A DNA stretch of 64,000 nt from Eshraghiella crossota. Lineage in GTDB: Bacteria; Bacillota; Clostridia; Lachnospirales; Lachnospiraceae. Every line of letters starts with the position of its first letter. The first letter of the stretch is position 1. The notes below the pieces were generated by a model, which saw only the letters and a list, made by a program, of their open reading frames with translations, searched no databases and was not told the DNA's origin. The stretch covers positions 2,157,001 to 2,221,000 of the forward strand of contig NZ_CP102270.1 in assembly GCF_025148445.1 (NCBI RefSeq), given 5' to 3'. Both the position numbers and the translations under genes were made by a program. Below are positions 1-8,567 of this stretch, piece by piece.

Positions 1-117
1 ATAAATACGTGCTCTGACAGTTTCCTGCGGCTTTTCCGTATTTTGTTGATATGCCTCCTGTAAAGTAAAATTTTCTCTATTTTTAAAACAATTAAATATT
101 TTTTCTACTAATGTCAT
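1..117 (-). CDS. N-terminal part of an unrecognised protein, cut by the window edge
   Basis: The first 39 codons of a minus-strand gene are visible. It starts at an ATG at 115-117 preceded by a good AAAGGAGA ribosome binding site. The peptide begins MTLVEKIFNCF and continues with EAYQQNTEKPQETVRARIY. The pattern KPxETVRARIY looks like the start of a winged-helix style domain of the kind seen before some DNA-modifying enzymes, but this is only an impression from a short fragment and I assign no function. It lies downstream of rpsI and its terminator, so it is probably a separate unit. Confidence 0.55.
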   Translation of the reverse strand, partial: MTLVEKIFNCFKNRENFTLQEAYQQNTEKPQETVRARIY

Positions 118-220
118 TTTGTACTTTCTCCTTTCATATTAAGTCATAATCCTAACACATAAGGATGTACAATTAAAAGGACTTTGTCATTCTTGGCGTC
201 GTATTTATTATTTTTGTTAT

Positions 221-251
221 AAAAAACACCCCAGACTAAAGTCTGGGGTGT
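221..251 (-). terminator. Rho-independent terminator of rplM-rpsI
   Basis: A perfect 12-bp inverted repeat (226-237 with 240-251, arm ACACCCCAGACT) with a 2-nt loop is followed on the minus strand by six T. It sits 20 bp after the rpsI stop codon, so it ends the rplM-rpsI transcript. Confidence 0.93.
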
Positions 252-271
252 GAATACACATCTGTGTGAAA

Positions 272-679
272 TTATCTCTTTGAGAACTGTGGTGCTCTAC
301 GAGCTGCTTTGAGACCGTATTTCTTACGTTCTTTCATTCTTGGATCTCTTGTGAGGAATCCTGCTGCCTTAAGTGTTGGTCTGAAATCAGCATCAACTTT
401 AAGGAGTGCTCTTGAAATGCCGTGTCTGATTGCTCCGGCCTGTCCTGTTGTTCCACCACCGTGAACGTTAACTGTAACGTCATATTTATCTGTAGTATCT
501 GTAGCTACAAGTGGCTGTCTAACGATAACCTTTAATGTCTCAAGACCAAAGTACTCATCTATATCTCTCTTATTGATAGTAATCTTACCTGTTCCGGCTG
601 TTACATATACTCTTGCAATACTGCTTTTTCTTCTTCCTGTTCCATAGAACTTTGCGCTAACTGCTTTCTTTGCTGCCAT
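272..679 (-). CDS. rpsI: 30S ribosomal protein S9
   Basis: S9 (uS9) is a protein of the small-subunit head. The product is 135 residues, close to the usual 130. It shows the family pattern [13 protein letters not shown] near residue 12, the [15 protein letters not shown] stretch near residue 74, and a basic C-terminus ending QFSKR. In the family this tail reaches the P-site tRNA. A GGAGG site precedes the ATG. It is the second gene of a two-gene unit after rplM, 20 bp downstream, and is followed by a strong terminator. This is the normal partner order in Firmicutes. Confidence 0.97.
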   Translation of the reverse strand: MAAKKAVSAKFYGTGRRKSSIARVYVTAGTGKITINKRDIDEYFGLETLKVIVRQPLVATDTTDKYDVTVNVHGGGTTGQAGAIRHGISRALLKVDADFRPTLKAAGFLTRDPRMKERKKYGLKAARRAPQFSKR

Positions 680-699
680 TGTGTTTTCCTCCTTCTAAA

Positions 700-1128
700 T
701 TAAAATGTTAATACTTCCGGCTTCTGAGCTTCATGCTTGTGGTCCGGACCAGCGTAAACGTGGAGTTTAGTATACATTTCTCTTCCTAAAGGTCCCTTTG
801 GAAGCATACCCTTAACTGCAGATTCAATAACTCTTTCAGGATGCTTGTTAAGCATTTCTCTGAGAGTTGTCTCCTTAAGGCTTCCTACATACTCTGAATG
901 TCTGTAGTAAACTTTCTGATCAAGTTTCTTACCTGTTACTTTAACTTTTTCTGCGTTGACTACGATTACGTAATCACCTGTGTCCATGCTTGGTGTATAT
1001 GTTGGCTTATTCTTTCCTCTTAAAACCTTAGCCACCTCTGAAGCAAGACGTCCTAATGTATATCCTGTTGCATCAACTACATACCATTTTCTATCAATTG
1101 ATGATGCACTAGCCATGAATGTTTTCAT
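700..1128 (-). CDS. rplM: 50S ribosomal protein L13
   Basis: L13 (uL13) is an early-assembling large-subunit protein. The product is 142 residues, the family's usual length. It contains the [16 protein letters not shown] opening, [18 protein letters not shown] in the middle and [11 protein letters not shown] near residue 107, all typical. AAGGAGGT lies just upstream of the ATG. It is transcribed from its own consensus promoter at 1275-1303 and has a 5' leader of about 140 nt, which is probably where autoregulation acts. rpsI follows directly. Confidence 0.97.
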   Translation of the reverse strand: MKTFMASASSIDRKWYVVDATGYTLGRLASEVAKVLRGKNKPTYTPSMDTGDYVIVVNAEKVKVTGKKLDQKVYYRHSEYVGSLKETTLREMLNKHPERVIESAVKGMLPKGPLGREMYTKLHVYAGPDHKHEAQKPEVLTF

Positions 1129-1265
1129 TGGTTTACCTCCTTGAGATTATCAAAATCAAATTATTTGTTAGCATCAGCACCTCAGATGTGTCCGTCACCC
1201 TTGGCACTATATATTAAAAATGTTTCTCCGGGGCTTGGTGAAACACTTTATTCCTAATGTCGCCA
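1129..1265 (-). promoter_or_regulatory. Structured 5' leader of rplM (candidate L13 leader)
   Basis: About 137 nt lie between the inferred transcription start and the rplM ATG, with no reading frame. On the minus strand GTTTC and GAAAC pair around a GC-rich loop, and further CACATCTGAGGTG-type pairing follows before the ribosome binding site. Firmicutes rplM transcripts are known to carry an L13-binding leader. The position and length match, but I have not compared the sequence with the Rfam model. Confidence 0.45.
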
Positions 1266-1274
1266 CAGTTAAAT

Positions 1275-1303
1275 ATTATATAATAGTGGTTAATTTGTGT
1301 CAA
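1275..1303 (-). promoter_or_regulatory. Consensus promoter for rplM-rpsI
   Basis: On the minus strand TTGACA (1298-1303) and TATAAT (1275-1280) are separated by exactly 17 bp. Both hexamers match the vegetative sigma consensus perfectly. The -35 and most of the spacer lie inside the 3' end of truA, so rplM-rpsI is an independent unit nested at the end of the upstream operon. Confidence 0.88.
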
Positions 1304-2042
1304 CCGTTTTTTCATAATTTATTTCAACAAGTGCAAGGCCCCGCGCAGGAGCTGTAGGTCCCGCAAGTTCACGGTTTTTCCCGTCAATAATTTTGGGAAT
1401 TTCTGCGGGTTCAAGCTGTCCCTGTCCTACTTTAATCAGTGTACCTGCAATTATTCTTACCATATTATATAAAAAACCGTTTCCTGTGACTCTTATGGTA
1501 ATAAGCCTGTTATTTTTTTCAACAGAAATACTATATATTTCCCTGATTTTACTCTGAACCTGGCTGCCTACCGAGCAGAACGAGGTAAAATCATGTAATC
1601 CGATAAAATAACGGCACGCTTCATTCATTTTTCCGATATCAAGATTTCCGTAGAAAAAATGACTGTAATATCGAACTAAAGGATTTTCAAATTTATCGTT
1701 CCATATTTTATATTCATAAGTTTTGCGGCATTCTACATGACGTGGGTGAAAATTCTCACTTACCTGCCTGCTCTCCACAACGCGGATATCCTCCGGAAGT
1801 CTGCTGTTAAGTGCATAGGAAATCTTTTCGGCGGGTATCCTCGTATCCACATCAAACACAGCTACATTTCCGTATGAATGTACTCCTGCGTCCGTCCTGC
1901 TTGCTCCGATGATATCTATATCCTGGGCAAAAAGATTTTTACAGGCCTTACACAATACTTCTTCAACTGTAATTGCATTGGGCTGTTTCTGCCAGCCTGA
2001 ATAGCCGGTGCCGTCATACGCAACACGAAGCATAACTCTCAT
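1290..2042 (-). CDS. truA: tRNA pseudouridine(38-40) synthase TruA
   Basis: TruA converts uridines 38-40 of the tRNA anticodon arm to pseudouridine. The product is 250 residues, within the family range. It begins MLRVAYDGTGYSGWQKQ and has the catalytic aspartate in GASRTDAGVHS (Asp51). HPRHVECRKTYEYKIW and the C-terminal GNGFLYNMVRIIAGTLI motif are also present. It starts 12 bp after ecfT and is the last gene of the rplQ-ecfA1-ecfA2-ecfT-truA run, the usual Firmicutes arrangement. Its 3' end overlaps the rplM promoter. Confidence 0.96.
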   Translation of the reverse strand: MRVMLRVAYDGTGYSGWQKQPNAITVEEVLCKACKNLFAQDIDIIGASRTDAGVHSYGNVAVFDVDTRIPAEKISYALNSRLPEDIRVVESRQVSENFHPRHVECRKTYEYKIWNDKFENPLVRYYSHFFYGNLDIGKMNEACRYFIGLHDFTSFCSVGSQVQSKIREIYSISVEKNNRLITIRVTGNGFLYNMVRIIAGTLIKVGQGQLEPAEIPKIIDGKNRELAGPTAPARGLALVEINYEKTVDTN

Positions 2043-2054
2043 GTTAATTCTCCT

Positions 2055-2870
2055 TTACCTTAGGAAATAATTCCAAAGTATTTTTGCGGCAATAATAATT
2101 CCAAGATAGACTAAAAGAATGGCATACGCAACAAAATCTTTTCCGGTATATTTAAGAGGTTTCATTTTAGTTCTGCCCTTGCCGCCCCTGTAGCAACGTG
2201 CCTCCATGGCAGTTGCAAGATCGTAAGCTCTTCTTATTGCCGATACAAAAAGAGGAATGAGTAAGGGCACTAAAGCCTTTGTTTTCTTAAAGATTCCTCC
2301 ATTATCAAAGTCAGCACCTCTCGCCTGCTGCGCTTTCATTATTTTATCCGCTTCTTCTACGAGAATCGGGATAAATCTAAGGGCGATTGACATCATCATG
2401 GCAATTTCGTGAACCGGGAATTTGATTACGTTAAGAAATCTCATTGACTTTTCAAGACCGTCCGTCAGCATATTCGGAGTTGTTGTAAGCGTCATTATTG
2501 TTGAACCCATAATGAGGAACACAAGTCTTATTCCCATATATGCAGCCTGTATCAGTCCTTCGTAGGTTATTTTGAGTTTCCAGACTTTTACCAGTACCCG
2601 GCCATCCGTTCCAAATATATTGAAAAGAAGGCTGAATGCCATCAATACCATAACCGGCTTTAGTCCTCGCATAATATATTTTACAGGCACTTTTGATATA
2701 TATATACAGGTAAAAAGAAAAGTTGCGGCAATACAATAGACAGCAGGATTTTTTGCCAGAAATAAAGACACAATAAAAACAAGGGTTCCAAAAAGCTTTA
2801 CTCTCGGATCCAGCTTGTGTATAGGTGATTCTGTTGGATAATACTGTCCTAATGTAATATCTTTTAACAT
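2055..2870 (-). CDS. ecfT: Energy-coupling factor transporter transmembrane protein EcfT
   Basis: EcfT is the membrane scaffold of group II ECF vitamin/metal importers. It couples the EcfA1/EcfA2 ATPases to exchangeable substrate-binding S components. The 271-residue product has several hydrophobic segments (about 25-60, 72-88, 110-130, 240-265) and the characteristic cytoplasmic motif ARG at residues 183-185. The second motif reads ARC (224-226) rather than ARG, a small departure. No S component is encoded next to it, as expected for a shared module. Its ATG overlaps the ecfA2 stop by one base, suggesting translational coupling. Confidence 0.94.
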   Translation of the reverse strand: MLKDITLGQYYPTESPIHKLDPRVKLFGTLVFIVSLFLAKNPAVYCIAATFLFTCIYISKVPVKYIMRGLKPVMVLMAFSLLFNIFGTDGRVLVKVWKLKITYEGLIQAAYMGIRLVFLIMGSTIMTLTTTPNMLTDGLEKSMRFLNVIKFPVHEIAMMMSIALRFIPILVEEADKIMKAQQARGADFDNGGIFKKTKALVPLLIPLFVSAIRRAYDLATAMEARCYRGGKGRTKMKPLKYTGKDFVAYAILLVYLGIIIAAKILWNYFLR

Positions 2871-3730
2871 CAGAATATTCCTTTCTCTTGAAGTCTTTCT
2901 GTGATTTCTGCTATGCCCTCGTCTATTGTAAGTGCATCGGTTTTAACGTCAAAACCTCTTTTTTTCAAATCATTCATAATATATGTTATCTCAGGTGCCG
3001 CAAGTCCGATTTTTTCAAGTTCTTTATAATGTGAAAAAACATTTTGCGGTGTATCATCAAAGGTAAGCCTGCCGTCGTTCATGACAACAATTCTGTCCAC
3101 ATATTTTGCCACGTCCTCCATGCTGTGGGACACAAGCACTATGGTATTCTGTGTTTTTTCGTGTACTTCTTTTATCATTCCGAGAATCTCGTCCCTTCCC
3201 ACAGGGTCAAGTCCCGCCGTTGGTTCATCAAGCACAATATATTCCGGCTTCATAGCCATTACGCCGGCTATTGCAACACGCCTTTTTTGTCCTCCCGACA
3301 ATTCAAAGGGCGACTGGTAAAAAAGTTCACTGTCAAATCCTACCATTGTCAGTGCTTCAAATGCTCGTAGTTCACATTCTTTTTGTGATAAACCCATATT
3401 TTTAGGTCCGAAACACACGTCTTTGAATACTGTTGTTTCAAAAAGCTGGTGTTCAGGGTATTGAAATACGAGCCCGACTTTCTGGCGTAGTTCCTTTTTA
3501 TTGAAATTCTTTTCCTTGGTATCAAGACCTTCAAAATACATATTTCCTGTTGTCGGTACTAATAATCCATTCAATATCTGCGTCATTGTGGACTTTCCCG
3601 AACCGGTATGACCTATAAGCCCTATAAATTCATTTTTCCCGATTACAAGGTTGATATCTTTAAGAGCCTGTTTAATATAGCCTTCGTTCTGTCCGTATAC
3701 ATAACTGACATTATCTAATATAATTGACAT
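2870..3730 (-). CDS. ecfA2: Energy-coupling factor transporter ATP-binding protein EcfA2
   Basis: This is the second ABC ATPase of the ECF importer. The product is 286 residues. Walker A reads GHTGSGKS, the Q-loop is in [10 protein letters not shown], the signature is LSGGQKRR and Walker B is [13 protein letters not shown], with the switch histidine in VSHSMED. The long C-terminal region after the H-loop is typical of EcfA proteins. It overlaps ecfA1 by 16 bp and ecfT by 1 bp, so the three genes are translationally coupled. The order rplQ-A1-A2-T identifies it as A2. Confidence 0.94.
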   Translation of the reverse strand: MSIILDNVSYVYGQNEGYIKQALKDINLVIGKNEFIGLIGHTGSGKSTMTQILNGLLVPTTGNMYFEGLDTKEKNFNKKELRQKVGLVFQYPEHQLFETTVFKDVCFGPKNMGLSQKECELRAFEALTMVGFDSELFYQSPFELSGGQKRRVAIAGVMAMKPEYIVLDEPTAGLDPVGRDEILGMIKEVHEKTQNTIVLVSHSMEDVAKYVDRIVVMNDGRLTFDDTPQNVFSHYKELEKIGLAAPEITYIMNDLKKRGFDVKTDALTIDEGIAEITERLQEKGIF

Positions 3731-4566
3731 ACAGCCTCCACTAATTCATCTCTTGTTAAAATATCTTTTGGAACATTATATCCTGCTTTCCTAAGCTCGT
3801 ATGCCATTGCCGTAGCTGCCGGGACATCAAGCCTCAGTTTCCTTATTTCCTCCACATGGGAGAATACCTGCCTTGGAGTTCCCTCCATTGCAATTTTACC
3901 TTTATCCATGACAAATATTTTATCTGCTAAAACTGCTTCATCCATATAATGTGTTATAAGGATGACAGTGATTTTTTCAACTTTATTTAATTCAATTATG
4001 GCACTCATTACTTCTTTACGTCCCAAAGGGTCAAGCATTGCCGTTGCTTCGTCAAGGACAATACATTTTGGCTTCATTGCAAGAACTCCGGCTATTGCAA
4101 CCCGCTGTTTCTGTCCTCCGGAAAGTTTATTAGGTGAATACCCTCTGTACATTGTCATATTTACCGATTCTAATGCTTTATTAACTCTTTCCCAGATTTC
4201 GTCCGTCGGTACACCGAGATTTTCCGGTCCGAATGCTACATCTTCTTCTACAATTGTAGCTACAATCTGGTTGTCCGGATTTTGAAATACCATGCCTGCA
4301 GTCTGTCGCACAGACCACACATTATCTTCCTCCGAAGTACTCATTCCGTCTACGGTCATTTCACCTTCTGTAGGTTTGAGAATTGCATTAATATGCTTTG
4401 CCAGTGTTGATTTACCGGAACCATTATGTCCTAATATGGCAATAAATTGTCCCTGCTCCACATCAAGGCTGACATGGTCAACCGCCTCTGTTACATTTTC
4501 TACATTGCCTTCTTCATCCCTTCTGATATAGTCAAATACCAAATCATCAGCTTTAATAATTCCCAT
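3715..4566 (-). CDS. ecfA1: Energy-coupling factor transporter ATP-binding protein EcfA1
   Basis: This is the first ABC ATPase of the ECF module, 283 residues. It shows Walker [10 protein letters not shown], the Q-loop in [10 protein letters not shown], the signature LSGGQKQR and Walker [14 protein letters not shown] (alanine where EcfA2 has proline, common in EcfA1), with an ITHYMDEA switch. It lies 86 bp after rplQ, with a terminator-like hairpin in the gap, so the level of ECF expression may be set below that of the ribosomal genes. It forms a heterodimer with EcfA2 in the family. Confidence 0.94.
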   Translation of the reverse strand: MGIIKADDLVFDYIRRDEEGNVENVTEAVDHVSLDVEQGQFIAILGHNGSGKSTLAKHINAILKPTEGEMTVDGMSTSEEDNVWSVRQTAGMVFQNPDNQIVATIVEEDVAFGPENLGVPTDEIWERVNKALESVNMTMYRGYSPNKLSGGQKQRVAIAGVLAMKPKCIVLDEATAMLDPLGRKEVMSAIIELNKVEKITVILITHYMDEAVLADKIFVMDKGKIAMEGTPRQVFSHVEEIRKLRLDVPAATAMAYELRKAGYNVPKDILTRDELVEAVCQLY

Positions 4567-4590
4567 TTTTCAACACCTCTTTTCTCTTTC

Positions 4591-4629
4591 TAAAAGAAAA
4601 GAGCAAATGATGCCAAGCACCATCTGCTC
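4591..4629 (-). terminator. Terminator-like hairpin between rplQ and ecfA1
   Basis: On the minus strand GAGCAGATG pairs with CATTTGCTC (4621-4629 with 4601-4609, one G-T pair) and is followed by TTTTCTTTT. It sits after rplQ, so it would reduce read-through from the ribosomal operon into ecfA1. The interrupted T-run suggests partial rather than full termination. Confidence 0.6.
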
Positions 4630-4652
4630 TGATATGCATATATCTTCAAAAA

Positions 4653-5189
4653 TTAAACTAACTCAAGAAGAACTTCCATAGCTGCATCACCTTTACGCTG
4701 ACCAATCTTAACGATTCTTGTGTAACCACCGTTACGTCCAGCATACTTAGGTGCAATTTCGTCAAATAACTTATTTGCGACATCAACTGTCTTTGTATTT
4801 CTCTTCTTACCAGAGTTGTCTGTTGGAACATCTGTTACAGTGTAGAGAACTTTCATCATTTCTCTTCTTGCATGTACTCTTGAAGGTAAGTCTTTCTTGA
4901 TAGTCTTTTCAACACTGTCATATACAGTCTTTTTCTTACCATCAACTACTTCTTTAACTCTCTTACCATCTTTATCTTTACGTGCTACCTTAACAGTAAC
5001 TGTAACATTCTCAAAGTTATCTTTTTCTTTAACTGCTAATGCAATTAAACCATCAGCAACTTTGCGGATTTCCTTAGCCTTAGCTTCAGTAGTAACAATT
5101 TTTCCATTGAAAAGTAAAGCTGTTACCTGGTTTCTGATTAAAGCTTTTCTCTGAGCAGATGTTCTGCCAAGCTTTCTATAACCTGCCAT
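4653..5189 (-). CDS. rplQ: 50S ribosomal protein L17
   Basis: L17 (bL17) lies near the peptide exit tunnel. The N-terminal MAGYRKLGRTSAQRKALIRNQ pattern and the C-terminal GGYTRIVKIGQRKGDAA motif are diagnostic. At 178 residues it is longer than the 115-130 of many bacteria. The extra length is a lysine-rich insert at about residues 55-115, rich in KDKDGKRVKEV and KKK runs; such inserts occur in Clostridia. It follows rpoA by 18 bp and ends the alpha operon. Confidence 0.95.
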   Translation of the reverse strand: MAGYRKLGRTSAQRKALIRNQVTALLFNGKIVTTEAKAKEIRKVADGLIALAVKEKDNFENVTVTVKVARKDKDGKRVKEVVDGKKKTVYDSVEKTIKKDLPSRVHARREMMKVLYTVTDVPTDNSGKKRNTKTVDVANKLFDEIAPKYAGRNGGYTRIVKIGQRKGDAAMEVLLELV

Positions 5190-5207
5190 TTGTTGCTTTC
5201 CTCCTTG

Positions 5208-6173
5208 TTATTCTTCACTTGGACTAAGTTCTAATCCAAGTTCTTTTAATTTGGCAAGTACCTCTTCTAATGACTTGCGTCCGAGGTTTCTTACCTTCAT
5301 CATATCTTCTGCTGTTTTGCTACATAACTCTTCTACAGTATTGATTCCGGCTCTCTTTAAACAGTTGTAAGAACGAACTGAAAGTTCAAGCTCGTCAATG
5401 TTAATTGCTCCGGTCTTAACCTTTTCATCTTCCGGCTTCTCAATGAATGTGCCGACAACATCTTTTGTATTATCTGAAAGATCAACGAAAAGATTTAAGT
5501 GCTCACAGAGTACCTTTGCTGCAAGGCTGACTGCATCGTCAGGTGCTAATGTACCATTTGTGTATACTTCTAATGTAAGTTTATCAAAATCTGTAACCTG
5601 ACCTACACGTGTGTTCTGAACTGTCATATTAACACGTTCAACAGGTGTGTAGATAGAGTCTATTGACAATACACCAATTGGAGTATCTTCGTGCTTATTC
5701 TTTTCCGCACTTACATATCCTCTGCCGTTAGTAATTGTAAGTTCCATAAATAACTTGCAATCATTTCCACCATTTAATGTAGCTATTGGCAAATCCGGAT
5801 TCATTATCTCGATATCTGAATCAGTATGAATATCGCCGGCTGTTACAACGCCTTCACGTCCATCACATTCAATGTACGCAATCTTTGGCTCATTTGAATC
5901 ACTGCTGTTCTTGATAGCAAGATTCTTAATATTCATAATAATATCACTAACATCTTCTTTAACTCCCGGAATAGGACTAAACTCGTGTAAAACGCCATCG
6001 ATCTTAACCTGACTAACTGCTGAGCCTGGGAGCGATGAAAGCATAATTCTTCTAAGAGAATTGCCAAGTGTTGTACCATATCCTCTTTCAAGAGGTTCTA
6101 CTACAAATCTTCCATATCTTTTATCTTCAGATATTTCTTCGATTCTAATTGTTGGTTTTTCAAATTCGAACAC
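5208..6173 (-). CDS. rpoA: DNA-directed RNA polymerase subunit alpha
   Basis: Alpha dimerises to nucleate polymerase assembly and contacts promoters and activators through its C-terminal domain. The product is 321 residues. The N-terminal domain (about 1-230) includes [23 protein letters not shown] linker follows, then the C-terminal domain (about 250-315) with [18 protein letters not shown] and [10 protein letters not shown]. It lies between rpsD and rplQ as in other Firmicutes. A 94-bp gap containing a hairpin separates it from rpsD. Confidence 0.97.
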   Translation of the reverse strand: MFEFEKPTIRIEEISEDKRYGRFVVEPLERGYGTTLGNSLRRIMLSSLPGSAVSQVKIDGVLHEFSPIPGVKEDVSDIIMNIKNLAIKNSSDSNEPKIAYIECDGREGVVTAGDIHTDSDIEIMNPDLPIATLNGGNDCKLFMELTITNGRGYVSAEKNKHEDTPIGVLSIDSIYTPVERVNMTVQNTRVGQVTDFDKLTLEVYTNGTLAPDDAVSLAAKVLCEHLNLFVDLSDNTKDVVGTFIEKPEDEKVKTGAINIDELELSVRSYNCLKRAGINTVEELCSKTAEDMMKVRNLGRKSLEEVLAKLKELGLELSPSEE

Positions 6174-6236
6174 TAAAAAGTCCCTCCTTTTATGGGTTGT
6201 GTCGTATCGAGTCTGTCATATTCTAATGATCCTTAT

Positions 6237-6257
6237 CCATGGCATCATCCGCCATGG
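6237..6257 (-). other. Intercistronic hairpin between rpsD and rpoA
   Basis: A perfect 7-bp inverted repeat (CCATGGC at 6237-6243, GCCATGG at 6251-6257) with a 7-nt loop sits in the 94-bp gap between rpsD and rpoA. No T-run follows, so it is more likely an mRNA-stability or processing structure than a terminator. Confidence 0.45.
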
Positions 6258-6267
6258 TTACATCCTA

Positions 6268-6861
6268 TTATTTTGAATATAACTCGACGATAAGCATCTC
6301 GTTAACCGGAACATCTATCATATCTCTTGAAGGAGCTGCCTTAACAACGCCCTTGAGATTATCCTGATCTGCATCAAGCCATTCCGGAACAAGTCTTCCG
6401 CCTGTTACTTCAAGGATATCTTTATATCTCTGAGAAGACTTAGCCTTCTCCTTAATTTCTATTGAATCACCAACATTTACAAGGTATGAAGGAATGTTTA
6501 CACATTTTCCATTAACTAATACATGCTTATGATCTACTATCTGTCTAGCTTCTTTTCTTGTTCTGGCTAAACCTAATCTGAAAATAACATTGTCAAGTCT
6601 GAGTTCAAGTAATGTCATGAGGTTATCACCTGTCATGCCATTCATCTTCTCAGCTCTCTTGAAATAATTTCTGAAAGGTTTCTCAAGAACTCCATATATG
6701 AATTTTGCTTTCTGTTTTTCGCGAAGCTGAAGTCCGTATTCACTTACCTTCTTGTTGGCTCTGCCTGATTTTCTGTTTGATTTCTTATCTATTCCTAAAT
6801 AAACTGGATCAAGTCCAAGTGTTCTGCATCTTTTAAGAACAGGAACTCTATTAACTGCCAT
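6268..6861 (-). CDS. rpsD: 30S ribosomal protein S4
   Basis: S4 (uS4) is a primary 16S rRNA binder that nucleates 30S assembly. The product is 197 residues. The N-terminal part has only one cysteine in KRCRTLGLD, so this is the zinc-free form. The S4 RNA-binding domain includes RLDNVIFRLGLARTRKEARQ at about residues 92-111 followed by HVLVNGKCVNIPSY. It is 18 bp downstream of rpsK in the alpha operon. Confidence 0.97.
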   Translation of the reverse strand: MAVNRVPVLKRCRTLGLDPVYLGIDKKSNRKSGRANKKVSEYGLQLREKQKAKFIYGVLEKPFRNYFKRAEKMNGMTGDNLMTLLELRLDNVIFRLGLARTRKEARQIVDHKHVLVNGKCVNIPSYLVNVGDSIEIKEKAKSSQRYKDILEVTGGRLVPEWLDADQDNLKGVVKAAPSRDMIDVPVNEMLIVELYSK

Positions 6862-6879
6862 ACTTTATTACACCTCCTA

Positions 6880-7272
6880 TTAGACTCTTCTACGCTTTGG
6901 TGGACGACATCCGTTATGTGGTACCGGAGTAACATCCTTGATGCTTGTAACTTCAAGACCGCATGCCTGAAGTGCACGAATTGCGGCTTCACGACCTGAA
7001 CCAGGTCCCTTAACCATAACGTCTACTGATTTTAAACCGTGTATTAAAGCTGCCTTAGTTGCAGTTTCTGCTGCCATCTGAGCTGCATAAGGAGTAGATT
7101 TCCTTGAACCTCTAAAACCAAGACCACCGGCACTAGCCCATGACAATGCGTTACCTTCTGTATCAGTTATAGTAACGATTGTATTGTTGAATGATGACTG
7201 AATATGTGCCTGTCCGCGTTCAACGTTTTTCTTAACACGCTTTTTTGTCACTTTTTTTGTAACTTTAGCCAT
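6880..7272 (-). CDS. rpsK: 30S ribosomal protein S11
   Basis: S11 (uS11) lines the mRNA exit cleft on the platform. The product is 130 residues, the normal length. A basic N-terminal tail (residues 1-15, [13 protein letters not shown]) precedes the core with [15 protein letters not shown] and [14 protein letters not shown]. The C-terminus [13 protein letters not shown] is diagnostic. It sits between rpsM and rpsD. Confidence 0.97.
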   Translation of the reverse strand: MAKVTKKVTKKRVKKNVERGQAHIQSSFNNTIVTITDTEGNALSWASAGGLGFRGSRKSTPYAAQMAAETATKAALIHGLKSVDVMVKGPGSGREAAIRALQACGLEVTSIKDVTPVPHNGCRPPKRRRV

Positions 7273-7318
7273 TTTCTAAACTAACCTCCCTTATGGGTTC
7301 CCGTTTATTCATCGGGTA

Positions 7319-7687
7319 TTATTTTTTCTTATTTGCTATTGTTTTCTTAGGACCCTTGCGAGTTCTAGCGTTTGTCTTTGTCTTCTGTCCTCTGACAGGG
7401 AGACCTTTTCTGTGACGAATGCCTCTGTAGCATCCAATTTCCTGTAATCTCTTGATATTTAAGGCGATTTCTCTTCTAAGATCACCTTCAACTGTCTGAC
7501 TTGCGTCAATAACGTCTTTAATTCTGCCTACTTCTTCATCTGTAAGATCCTTAACACGAGTATTAGGGTCTACTTTAGCTTCAGCAAGAATACGATTTGA
7601 GCTGACTCTTCCAATACCATAAATATAGGTAAGTCCAATCTCAACACGTTTTTCTCTTGGTAAGTCTACACCAGCGATACGAGCCAT
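7319..7687 (-). CDS. rpsM: 30S ribosomal protein S13
   Basis: S13 (uS13) is in the 30S head and contacts the large subunit and P-site tRNA. The product is 122 residues, beginning [17 protein letters not shown] with GLTYIYGIG next. It has the [17 protein letters not shown] motif and ends with the expected basic tail ([11 protein letters not shown]). A GGAGGTGT site precedes the ATG. It is followed by rpsK after 46 bp and separated from rpmJ by 128 bp. Confidence 0.97.
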   Translation of the reverse strand: MARIAGVDLPREKRVEIGLTYIYGIGRVSSNRILAEAKVDPNTRVKDLTDEEVGRIKDVIDASQTVEGDLRREIALNIKRLQEIGCYRGIRHRKGLPVRGQKTKTNARTRKGPKKTIANKKK

Positions 7688-7815
7688 GTGCGTTACACCT
7701 CCATTATCTCTTAATGTTGTTAATATATTTATTTAAAGTGGCTGACAACTCACCCTGGTGGTTCGCCACTGCAGCCGCAAATTAGCGGGATTTCCAAACA
7801 TAAAAAAGCCGGGAA
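7688..7815 (-). other. 128-bp structured gap between rpmJ and rpsM
   Basis: No reading frame fits here. On the minus strand GTGGC pairs with GCCAC around a 22-nt loop in the middle of the gap. Just after the rpmJ stop codon a short GGGA/TCCC stem is followed by a TTTTTT run. The second may act as a weak attenuator between rpmJ and rpsM. I see no clear promoter. Confidence 0.35.
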
Positions 7816-7929
7816 TTATCCCTGTCTCTGCTTATGCTTAGGATTTTCGCAGATAATCATTATATTTCCTTTTCTCTTAATGACTTTGCATTTTTCACAA
7901 ATAGGTTTTACTGATGATCTAACCTTCAT
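7816..7929 (-). CDS. rpmJ: 50S ribosomal protein L36
   Basis: L36 (bL36) is the smallest ribosomal protein, 37 residues. It begins [14 protein letters not shown] and carries the zinc ligands Cys11, Cys14, Cys27 and His32, so it is the zinc-binding form. The ATG at 7927-7929 follows AAGGAGGA at good spacing; an in-frame extension upstream has no ribosome binding site and is not part of the gene. Order infA-rpmJ-rpsM is standard. Confidence 0.96.
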   Translation of the reverse strand: MKVRSSVKPICEKCKVIKRKGNIMIICENPKHKQRQG

Positions 7930-7955
7930 GGTAAATCCTCCTTTCCACGAAAAAG

Positions 7956-7981
7956 CAACTTTTATACCAAAATAAAAGTTG
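7956..7981 (-). terminator. Attenuator-like hairpin between infA and rpmJ
   Basis: A perfect 10-bp inverted repeat (CAACTTTTAT at 7956-7965, ATAAAAGTTG at 7972-7981) with a 6-nt loop is followed on the minus strand by CTTTTTC. It sits just before the rpmJ ribosome binding site. The stem is AT-rich, so full termination is unlikely; an attenuator or mRNA-processing site is more plausible. Confidence 0.45.
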
Positions 7982-8045
7982 AAAAAAACGTCCGAGTGAT
8001 AGTATATCACAAGGGTACAACTAATACAAGTAGTATTTTATAAAT

Positions 8046-8264
8046 TTATTTGTCTCTCCAAATGATTCTTCCTTTGGTCAAATCATATGGTGATAACTCA
8101 AGTGTTACTTTATCGCCGGGAATTATTCTAATGTAATTCATTCTAAGCTTTCCACTGATGTGTGCCAGAACTTTGTGTCCGTTTTCAAGTTCTACCTGAA
8201 ACATCGCATTTGGTAGTTTTTCAACTACTGTTCCTTCAATTTCTATTGAATCAACTTTTGACAT
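8046..8264 (-). CDS. infA: Translation initiation factor IF-1
   Basis: IF-1 binds the 30S A site during initiation. The 72-residue product is one OB fold with the family motifs [38 protein letters not shown] and [18 protein letters not shown]. An AGGAGGAAA site precedes the ATG. It follows the KOW protein gene by 12 bp and leads into rpmJ. Confidence 0.97.
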   Translation of the reverse strand: MSKVDSIEIEGTVVEKLPNAMFQVELENGHKVLAHISGKLRMNYIRIIPGDKVTLELSPYDLTKGRIIWRDK

Positions 8265-8276
8265 CTTTTCCTCCTG

Positions 8277-8546
8277 CTATTTATCTAAGTGAGCCAGATA
8301 TTTTTTTATAGAATATTTAATATTTTCATTTTGCAGTCTGTTATTCTCAATCATCCGGATTATTTCTTTATCTTCATAATCAACAATCTCAAGATGTTTT
8401 AAATTTTTGACTTTGGGATTAGATAACGGTCTGTACTTTCCGTCACTGACTTTTATCACATTTCCTGTTTCTACTATAATATAGTAGGTTCCTTTATCAT
8501 GTCCGGCTAAAGATCTGCAAATGCTTCCTTTTTTTATATCAGCCAT
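8277..8546 (-). CDS. KOW domain-containing RNA-binding protein
   Basis: An 89-residue protein resembling the L14e/L6e/L27e-like KOW proteins that Clostridia encode between map and infA. The N-terminal half carries a KOW-type pattern (KGSICRSLAGHDKGTYYIIV) followed by DGKYRPLSNPKVKNLKHLEI. Its role is not firmly known; the location in a translation operon suggests RNA binding at the ribosome. It lies 21 bp after map and 12 bp before infA. Confidence 0.85.
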   Translation of the reverse strand: MADIKKGSICRSLAGHDKGTYYIIVETGNVIKVSDGKYRPLSNPKVKNLKHLEIVDYEDKEIIRMIENNRLQNENIKYSIKKYLAHLDK

Positions 8547-8567
8547 TTCTTCACTTCCTGTCAGATA

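Noticed and set aside
2452-2736. 94-codon frame inside ecfT in another phase
   Set aside because: It lies wholly inside ecfT, has no ribosome binding site and no family resemblance.
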